Shown: positions 55,774-64,000 of the stretch, one piece after another
How the letters are laid out: each line of letters begins with the position of its first letter
Position numbering within the stretch: position 1 is the first letter of the stretch
Origin: Strigops habroptila
Taxonomy: Eukaryota; Chordata; Aves; Psittaciformes; Psittacidae
Assembly: GCF_004027225.2 (NCBI RefSeq)
Contig: NC_044277.2
Coordinates: forward strand, 103,657,725 to 103,721,724
DNA length: 64,000 nucleotides
Direction of reading: 5' to 3'
Translations under genes and position numbers: made by a program
Notes under the pieces: model-generated
Told to the model about the DNA's origin: nothing
Databases searched by the model: none
The model's input: the letters and a program-made list of their open reading frames with translations, nothing else

Positions 55774-55816
55774 CTTTTTTTTCTTTTTTTTTTTTTTTTC
55801 CCCTCCCTCTTTTCAG
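55774..55816 (+). other. Long pyrimidine tract ending in CAG, acceptor-like
   Basis: About 40 nt of almost pure T/C end in TTTTCAG at 55816, an unusually strong splice-acceptor shape. It lies 260 nt after the C9orf152 stop. One frame after it stays open for about 20 codons (SPISETKILSQQYLKYLKEL). It could be an alternative terminal exon, or simply a T-rich simple repeat. Confidence 0.25.
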
Positions 55817-55944
55817 GTCACCGATTTCAGAAACTAAGATTTTATCACAGCAATATCTGAAATACTTGAAAGAGCTATAGCAAAGACTAGTAGAACTACT
55901 GAAGCAACCAGGCTAACTTTCAGTAGGGTAATATTATTTCAGAT

Positions 55945-56114
55945 AATAAACAAGTAACAAATGAAACAGTATTGAAGGTGATTGGTATAATTGATGTATG
56001 ATTTCATCATTCACTTTCCTTAAAAAGAGATATTCAAGATACGTTCTGATGTGCATACTTTTAAAATTAATAAACCCCCTGCTCATTTCTATTGTTTTAA
56101 TAGCAATAAATAAA
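55945..56114 (+). terminator. Candidate poly(A) signals for the C9orf152 homologue
   Basis: AATAAA occurs at 55945-55950, 56069-56074, 56105-56110 and 56109-56114, which is 390-560 nt after the stop. Which one is used cannot be read from sequence alone. Confidence 0.4.
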
Positions 56115-58969
56115 TGCTTTAATAGTAAATGTCACCTTTTTCTTACAAAATCTATAATAGATATTGTTGGTTCCCATCTATCCCCAGTATTTCATTAGAA
56201 AACAAAAGTCTGAAATACTTACTTAGCTCCCTGGTACCGTGTATCAACAAACCTTCCTTACCGGAGCATTATGCCTCTTTCTGCTGTTACAACTGTATGT
56301 GCAAAAAGGGGGTGTAACCATTTCAACTACACAAATATAACTGTAGGAGTACAACTATTTTTCACAGATAGGGTTCAACACTTTCTCCTGTGGCTCAACT
56401 GCACCAAAAACCTGCACAAGTTTTTAAGAGTGAGTAGTTACTGCCAGTCTCCCCTCCTGCAAGATCTTCAGAGGAAGCTGACACTATTTTTGGGTGTCTG
56501 AACCATTCCGTATCTACCTGAGCCCTGAAAGGACAGCAAAATGAAGATCAAGCAGATGCCCCACAAAGCTCTTCGTGATCCCTAGAAACAAGCCTGCAAG
56601 CACACATCTCCAGTTACCACCTTTGTCTCGAAATCACACTATCCACACATAAAATGTGAGAAAAAAAAAAAACCCAAAAAACCCAAATGCCAAAGATGCT
56701 CAGCTGTGGTTTATGTTCTTCTAGACACAAACTCTTCTCAGCAAGAAAGATAAACCATGCCCTCATGAGATATCTTGGAAACGAAGTGATACCAATGTGC
56801 TAATAAAAGCATACTGTCAAAGAGATGAGCATTATTCATTTCTAATAGAAACTACCATTTTCTTTGCCAACACAACTTCAAACCATTAATTCTTCTAATT
56901 CCACTGACTTTTGTTGTGCTCGATGGAGGATACTACGTCTGGGGATGTTTGCACAGATCTGCCAGAGCCCATGCTTCCATTGCAGAAGATTCAGGGCTGT
57001 AAGTGTATCACAGTACTTTGTAAGGTCCACAAAAGTAGAAAAAATACCATGGAATATGCTATTTCGCTCTATCTGGCCAAACACTGTTTTTGCTATGCCA
57101 CTCACGAGTTTCAGACCCAAACTCTGTAGCATCCCACACTGATCCAGCCACCACTAGCAGGCAGGCAGACACTTCATCTCCTGTAAGTGACAGTCCTTAA
57201 AACAGTGCGGAAAAGCACTAGCTATTACCAACAGCCATGAGTATGCCTCAGTAACTCCTGAAGAATTTTCCACTCCTCCTCAGTAAAAGCAGCAAAATGA
57301 AGACATAGGTTTGGGAAGAGGTATTAATTGTGATTTTTTCAGGTTTTCCAGCGTTTTTAGTTAACTGGCTTGCACAGATTAGCTTCCAGCACAGATGCCA
57401 ATTTCTGTTCCTGGGTAGGCATGAGACATTAATAAAGGATCATAGCTACATTAAGTTATCTTAAATAAACACATACCTTGAATATGTTGATTTAAAACTC
57501 AGTGCAGGTTCATGCATGGACTAAGTAACTAACTCCTTTGTAATCACTTTCATACAAACACTTTGTCCTTTTCCTGAGACTTCTCTATCTATTACTGTGC
57601 TTTGTGCTGACTGGAACTTGTTAAGAAAAGGCCTTTTGCTTTCTGAGAAATCTTTCAACTTAATTCCCAAGGACATTATGGAAGAACAATTTCAGTAAAT
57701 TTTTACTTGTTAATGAAGTAGTTTTAGTTATGAGGGAAGTTGCCATATTTACATTTCAAGAGACTGAAAAATAACACAGGCTCGTTGTCTAACAAGATGA
57801 TTTTCTTTTTCCTCCTTAAAAAAGCTGTAGTAAAATGAAACAGGGAAACATGAGAAAAAATTGAAAACTTCGAATATTAGAAAGTCCCAGTTCTCAAGTG
57901 TACCCGATTTTCAAAATCCTTTACTGTTAGCTTCTTCATGTTTGACAATTATGGGACAGGAACTTTCATTACCATAGCTTCTAAGTTTTATAGTTGCTAA
58001 GTTTCAAGCACTGAACCCAAAATTGCCATAAAAACAAGTTCAGCCTTATTTTATTACTGGGTAAACTTGGCTAATTTATGCACATAGGGGAGCCTGGAAT
58101 CCTGAATTTCTAGTTCAGGTTCTTGTTCACAAGCTCATGATACCTGTGAGGTTCCCACTTCCAAAGCTGCAGTAAACAGCACCCCCACTTAGTCTGTGTA
58201 ACTACCTAAGGAAGAATGTTTTATGTAAGGACAGTCATGCAGACCTGTCCATTCTGGAATAAATAATACTCCAATGCAATGATTTCAGTCACACATCAGA
58301 GCAGTTAGAATAAAATCGCTTTGCTGCTGGGACTGCTGGTCACAGGAAAGAATTAATCCCACATGAGTTAATTATCTCTGGTAAAACCCATTCGAAGAAC
58401 ACTTACATCTTTCTACAAGCACCAGAAAGATTCCAGAAACAAGCCCCGACCCTTTGAGGACCTCATATACAAACACAATATTGAGCAGCCTACATTGTAT
58501 AGCCAAACACCTGCGTAGCTTTGCACCGTCCTCCTGTTCTAGGGCGTTATGGGAACTAGAAGCGATATTCCAACACCACCTCAGCTTGAGGTGGTGTTTA
58601 GAAGCAGATTTGCTACACACACCATGTGTTCTTCTAGCCCAGCCTCTGAACCCAAGTTAACTTTTGACAGTCCCACAACCAGCCAAGAACCTGCCAACCG
58701 CTGCTGAAGGGGAAACACAAGGTCCCACACAAAAGCTCAGGCTGCACACTGCTGCCCTCAAGGAGCACAGCAAAAAAATCACACATCAGTCCTTCCTGGC
58801 ACCTTTCACAGCACCTCAGCCTTTTGGGAAACGCTGCCTCAGCACTGACAGCAACTTCAGTCACAGTTTTGCCTCACGAATGGAGTGGCTGCAGGACACT
58901 CAGCCTCCTCCAGAACCAACCCCTCGTGGAAGAGGGCATCGCTTCGATAGCGCGCTGGGGACCCCACTA
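56115..58969. other. Intergenic region, nothing recognised
   Basis: AT-rich sequence without CR1 ends or convincing exons. GC content rises from about 58,450 toward the CpG island on the right. Confidence 0.6.
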
Positions 58970-59640
58970 ACAGAGGACAAGCCAAGCTGGGCTGTAAGAC
59001 AGCATCAGCCACAGCAGCACCGGCCACAGCGCCGCCCACTGCGGGCAGCACCATAAAATGGCGGGCGGGGCACAGCTTCAACCACGTGACGAGCGCCCGC
59101 CTCGCTCCGCTCCGTTCCCCTGGGCCTCCCGGGCTCCCGTAGGAACCCGCCTCTCCCCGGCAGCAACGAGCGAACACAGCACGCATGCAAGCCCCGGCCC
59201 GCCCCGCGGAAGCTGCGCAGGTAAGCACCGCGGGGGGCGGAGCTTGCGCCGCGCCCCGCCCACCCGGCCGTTGCTCGGCTTCGAGGTGTCGCCGCGGCCG
59301 GTCCCGGCTCCTTCGCCCCAGGGCGGGCGGCCCTTGGCGAGCCCCGGCCGCCGGGAGCCGCTGCGTGAAAGCCCGAGCTCCCCTCAGAAGCTGCCCGGGC
59401 TCTGAGGCCCGGCGGGGCGCAGGTGGGTGCCCGAGGGCCCGGGCGGTGTGCTTGGGAGCACCCCTCGCCCTTTCTTTTCCTCCTTCCCTTTCTCCCTCTC
59501 CGCGGTGCCCACTCGGCCCGGCAGCTTCCCGAGTGCCCGCTCCGGAGCTGGGGCTGGTTGCATCAGCTGCGCTGCCGCCGTGGTTTGGAGGCGCCCAGAA
59601 AGGGCGGCGCCTCCGTGGCTGTGCTTGAAATCCCCCGGTG
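58970..59640 (+). promoter_or_regulatory. CpG island, probable promoter of the right-hand gene
   Basis: This is a dense GC/CpG block in an AT-rich setting. It contains two good donor-like sites on the plus strand: CTGCGCAG followed by GTAAGC at 59,221, and GCGCAG followed by GTGGGT near 59,421. These suit a non-coding first exon spliced to the coding exon at 62,354. Confidence 0.75.
59100..59220 (+). other. Probable non-coding first exon of the unidentified gene
   Basis: Its right edge is the consensus donor GTAAGC at 59,221; its left edge (transcription start) is a guess. An ATG at 59,185 opens a 12-codon frame to the donor. If spliced to 62,354 it would be out of frame with the main ATG, making it an upstream reading frame that could damp translation. 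Confidence 0.4.
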
Positions 59641-62353
59641 ACACGGTGACTTGTGCTCTTGCGGCAGGGGATAGACTGGATGTGCGCACCGGGAGGCCTA
59701 CGGACACCACCGGACCCCGGGCTGGGGCTGGCGGTGTTTGGGGTTTCGTCCTTCTGTTGACATGCTGGTTCGTGGTTTTGTACATGATGCTGCCTCAGTC
59801 TCTTACCCTCCTTTTGCTATGGAGGGATGCACCATAGTTGTGCCAGGGAGCTTTCCTCCGTGTCTTTTGGAAAAATTAATGCGTACTGCTTTATTAGTAA
59901 ACCATTCTGAGAATCTGCTGTTCCTGCCATCAAAAAATCTAGCTTTTGATCCTTATTTCTGTAATTGGTTTATGCCATATATAGGGTTAAGTGGCTTTGG
60001 AGGATGACACTTTAGTTACAAAAACTCTCTTTTGCATTCAAGATGGCCCTTGGGAAATACCCTAGTTTGTTTATTCAAATTGGTTTTGAGAAAGTCCCTT
60101 TAAACTGTTACCGAAAGTGAAATTGTGTCACGAGCACTTGTGGTGCTGGCTGATGAAAATGGAAGTCTCAAATATTTTTGCTAAGGGTTCTCTTGCAATT
60201 TAGTGGAACGGGAATTTGTGATAAGTGTTTGTTATATATGAAATGGTAGCTTTTGTGTTTGTGACAGCAAAATTCTTTTTAGACTAGAGGGTTGAAAAGA
60301 ATAAGTTTAATCGGAGACTCCAGTGTTTTCTGGTTTAATAGCTTAGTTAGAAATTGCAAACTTATAAAATAGTGTTTCTAAAAAGATGAATGAACAGTTT
60401 ATAAATGCTACTCAGATCTACAATTTGTTGCCATAAGCATAGGTTGCAATTTTAGACTTTATCTGGGTGCCCCAAAGCTGTAGATACCTTTTATGTTTCT
60501 TAAGTTAACGTTGATTAGAATTACAGCTATAAAATGATTTTCTGGCATAACCTAAAAGTGGGAGAATGATGGTTACAGGGTGTTCATGAGAATTGCCTAG
60601 CTTGTTTTGGAAAAGGGGAAAAGTTGCACTAATAAATTCAATGCAATCTTTTGAAAACTGAGCATGTTTGTTGCTTTCAGGTTTGTAAATACCATGTTTT
60701 ACCTTGGCCCTAAAATAATAACAACAGCATTATCCCAGCAAGAAAAATAATGCATGGTTGTCACCCAGTTTGTACAGACATCGTGCAAATTACAGTAATC
60801 AAACACGAAGGAGTGTCAAACCATCCACATGCTCAGTTAATCCTTCTGACTCCTCTTTAGACAATATTATTGTCTTTGAAGCATTCAGAAATTCTTCATA
60901 GCTTGCTAAAGCTGGGGTCAAGGTAAGGTTAACCAGTAAACTTGCCACATGTTGGATGTTTGCCTATGGTTTTTTTGCTCTCAGATAGTATTGGATTGGG
61001 TTTTTTCCAAGCAAGGAAAAAAAAACCCTGGAAATTGGATAGAAGTGTTTGCTTCTTCTTTACTGTTCCCGTTTTTCCTGAGAGTTATGAGCTAATAAAC
61101 AAGAACAAGAAAAGGAAACCACTCTGAAAGAGAAACTGATTAATCAAATTGCAATGCCAACCTTAGTGCATATATGCCAGCACTTTAAATGCTTTTCTGT
61201 ATAAATTAAAGGATGTCTTCCATAAGATTCCCAATGACCAAGGCACACAATTCTTGCATGCTTTAACATGTACATAGGTTTGTTTGTTTGTTTTTCTTCT
61301 GTTGAGATCACTGCACCCACCTTTTCTTGCCGTGTGTGTGCCTTCCCTATTTCGTGGGGTTTTATTTCAGGGACATGTGGTTCGCTCACAGAGGTTACTG
61401 CTTTCTTTGGGCTGGATGAGAATAACTTGTGATCCGGGGAGTTGCTCTGTTCAGCTCATTGCCGTCTTCTCCCCTTTAATGGGTACTGGTGCAGATTTAC
61501 AGTGGACTTCATCTCTGATCTCAGCCTCTGTGCTTTATGTTGCTTGTGCCCTGCATGCCTGTTCTAGCTTTGCAATGGGGAGAGCGCCTCTTGGACTACG
61601 AAAAGTGGTACCCTGCTGTTCCATCTTTGTGAAACTAGAAGTTTACAGTATCATTTTATGATACCATTACACATGTTTGCTTGACAAATGGTTGAGATTG
61701 GGGAGGGGAGGCATAGATCATTGTCTACTCTTAGCTCTTTGCACTCCAGCTGATCTCACTTTGCTGGAGGGCTGGGACTTTTATGCTATGCCCTTGTCCT
61801 GCTGGAGCTTGTGGTTTTGAGATGTTCTCTCCTAAGTTTCTCCCAAAGAGAGCAATAATTCATGTTCAACTGTCCGCTGCTGTAGAAAGGCTGTTGAAGT
61901 AGGGAAGTGGGAGAAGCACGAAGACAGGTACAGCCAGGACACATTTTAGGGAGGAGTGGTGGGTGTGGATTGAGCACCCTGTCCAGAACAGGGCATAAAA
62001 ATTGAATTGTGGATTTTGATAAATCAGCACCTTCAGCAATTCCAGCTCATGTGTGGGGTTAAGAGGTTTAATTCATCTTGAAATGACGGGGGGCTTCTGA
62101 ATTATCCCTATTCTGATACAAGTTTCATTTCCTTCCCCCCCTTTTTTTGTTTTCCAATTTTTTTATACTAGTTTGTACTCAGGTTCCCCTCCACCAAAAT
62201 ACACAGAATGCATTTTATACTCAAGGGTGTTGTTGCAGAATTCCAAAATATCACTTAGACTTCTTGAAAAAGTACTATATCTTTGTACAGGAAAGCTATA
62301 TTAAGAGATGGATTATTTTTCTTTCTTTTCCAATTGTGCTTTTGTTTTAAAAG
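59221..62353 (+). other. Intron 1 of the unidentified gene (inferred)
   Basis: About 3.1 kb between the CpG-island donor and the acceptor TTTTGTTTTAAAAG. No exon or repeat was recognised. The open frame at 61,284-61,661 looks like chance. Confidence 0.45.
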
Positions 62354-62354
62354 A

Positions 62355-62471
62355 ATGGCACAGAAGAAGTATTTAGTAGCAAAACTGACAAGTTGCCTGA
62401 GAGAGGACAAAATTCAGCTATGGAAACCACCATATACAAGTGAAAACAAAGAAGCTGGTAGAGAGATGAAG
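62355..62471 (+). CDS. Unidentified gene, first coding exon
   Basis: ATG at 62355 opens [20 protein letters not shown] and so on, 39 codons, ending in phase 0 at a GTAAAT donor. The ATG is one base after the AG acceptor. I do not recognise the protein. It is hydrophilic and Lys/Glu-rich, with no signal peptide or membrane segment. Confidence 0.65.
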
Positions 62472-62556
62472 GTAAATATTCTCTCTGAGTTGATGTCATG
62501 TGTCTTCACGTCATACTGCTGGTGCATTTTCCCACTTCTTCTTGCTGTTTTCTTAG

Positions 62557-62718
62557 GAACTTGTACAAAAATATTCATCCAAGCTGAGTATCAGTGAGAA
62601 CGATACAGAGAATATGCTTGAAGAAATACGATGTAAAGCAATTGAGCGTGGAACTGGAAATGAACATTTTAGGGTGACTGGAATTGCAAGACTTGATATC
62701 TATCTGCCTCGTAGAAAA
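62557..62718 (+). CDS. Unidentified gene, second coding exon
   Basis: This 162-nt, phase 0-0 exon follows a TTTTCTTAG acceptor and ends at a consensus GTAAGT donor. It encodes 54 residues from [11 protein letters not shown] through [14 protein letters not shown] to [13 protein letters not shown]. The intron before it is only 85 nt. The first half is likely helical and the second half ([14 protein letters not shown]) beta-like, which may be the start of a folded domain continuing in exons to the right. Open frames, two good splice sites and a coding-like composition make a real gene likely; the product is unknown. Confidence 0.65.
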
Positions 62719-64000
62719 GTAAGTGACATTGCAGAAAAGTAGCTTTGCATTGGCCTTTTGAGATCTAGATATGTACCTAATGCAAATATTTTCACTTCAA
62801 CTTTTTCAGGTATTTTTTAATGAGAGATCTGTTAGGTCTGTAAAATATGGGAAGAGGGGGAATTATGTAGGTATGTTTAAGTTTCCCAGCTATGTGGGAA
62901 TATTGTGGCAAAGGAATATAATACTAGGAAATTAATAATTCTTCCCTTGAGTATTTAATGAGAAATTATCTTTCAATTAAGAAAAGTAAATTAGATTAAG
63001 TGTCTCTCCAGTTCAGTTTGATTCCTTCTGAGGCATCTGTTCATATTAGCAGTAAAGAGGAGATGTATTTTTTCTGCAGTAGAATACCTAAAGTTGAATT
63101 AGCATATTAATATCACTGTATTACCATAGCTTTTATATAAATGACAGCTTTAATTAAAAAAAAAAAAATCTCTTTAGGTGCAATAAGCAACTTGAACTTG
63201 GTGTCATCTTAGGCCGCTGAAAAGAACTTCTTTATCTTTTAGCCATGGCATGTGGCACTACTCTTATAGTGATAGTTATCTTCATGTAACCATTCCAGCC
63301 CAGGCAGCTAACTAAACTTGCTTTAAAATAGGCACGTCCAGTGTTTGAACTTGGAAATAAGAAGCAGGATTTGCTATTGTGATGGTACTCATCTGTTCAC
63401 TTTAGGTCAGGCTTCTAAAAACTTCACGAAGATAGAACTGCCCTCTTAAAGCCAGGCTTCAACCTCTAGTTTCACACACAAAATATGCCAGAGTAAAGAT
63501 GTGACTCTAATTAAATCAGTGTTAGACTAGTCATCATATCAAATTCTGTAGCTTCATCTACGCTAGTCAGCTAAACACAGGTGGGGACAGGCTGATCGCT
63601 CTTTGATGGACATCTGTACTGTCAAGCTGTTAGTCTCAGCTCTGATACTACCTGGTATCCTGCCAAGCAGGGTCCTGGCACAGTGTGAGGGCTGACATGG
63701 GATGTGGACTGATCTCAAATGGCACTTTGAATAAAGATGCTCTGCTTCAAGAGTTGAGGGGATTCAGCCGTATGGATATGAAGTGTGCTATACAGGTTGA
63801 TCACAGGACAGAGCAGGACCTTGGTTAGGTTCTTATTAATACAGGGCCTCTTAACTGGGAACATTTTGCCTTAAAAACAGTCTCAGCCAAGCACAACTAT
63901 CTCCAATCAATTCCTAGTTTTGATCTTGTGCAGGAGCAGCATCTTCCCCACTGCCAAATGTCTTCACTCTGCTAACAGTGAAAGAGAGCTTCTTTATGTA
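62719..64000 (+). other. Intron 3 of the unidentified gene, open to the right
   Basis: AT-rich at first, becoming less so after about 63,400, where the text has the feel of an old dispersed repeat that I cannot name. No further exon could be supported. Confidence 0.45.

Noticed and set aside
58857-59837. Several overlapping open frames on both strands in the right CpG island
   Set aside because: They overlap each other in many frames with Arg/Pro/Ala-rich composition, the usual CpG-island effect. The real coding start fits better at 62,355.

Overview
This is a vertebrate nuclear window, almost certainly from a bird. It is AT-rich, the genes are split into short exons with GT/AG borders, and at least six copies of the avian CR1 LINE are present, recognisable by their conserved 3' ends. 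No bacterial, viral or CRISPR-type system was found. The species cannot be fixed from the sequence.

Layout. (1) About 1-40,400 on the minus strand is most of XYLB (xylulokinase, FGGY sugar-kinase family). I placed fifteen consecutive coding exons, from the start codon at 40,400 (inside a CpG island) down to 14,184. All splice phases agree. Together they encode about 426 residues, with the phosphate-binding, substrate-binding and catalytic-Asp motifs intact. The last ~110 residues expected from human XYLB are not in the window, so positions 1-14,183 are read as intron. (2) 40,650-51,200 is intergenic, with three CR1 fragments and a weak candidate minus-strand 3' terminal exon at 41,453-41,920. 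(3) 51,202-55,555 on the plus strand is a two-exon gene encoding a 259-residue homologue of the human uncharacterised protein C9orf152. (4) 55,556-58,970 has no convincing gene, apart from polyadenylation signals and one isolated strong splice-acceptor-like tract. (5) A second CpG island at about 58,970-59,640 is the likely promoter of another plus-strand gene. Its first two coding exons (62,355-62,471 and 62,557-62,718) encode a 93-residue N-terminus that I do not recognise, and the gene runs off the right edge.

The genes do not form an evident functional unit. XYLB acts in cytosolic D-xylulose metabolism (glucuronate-xylulose pathway); the other two are uncharacterised. The most notable points are the linkage of XYLB (human 3p22) with C9orf152 (human 9q31), the clear conservation blocks in the avian C9orf152 protein, the unidentified CpG-island gene, and a CR1 copy that keeps endonuclease and 3' end but has lost its reverse transcriptase.
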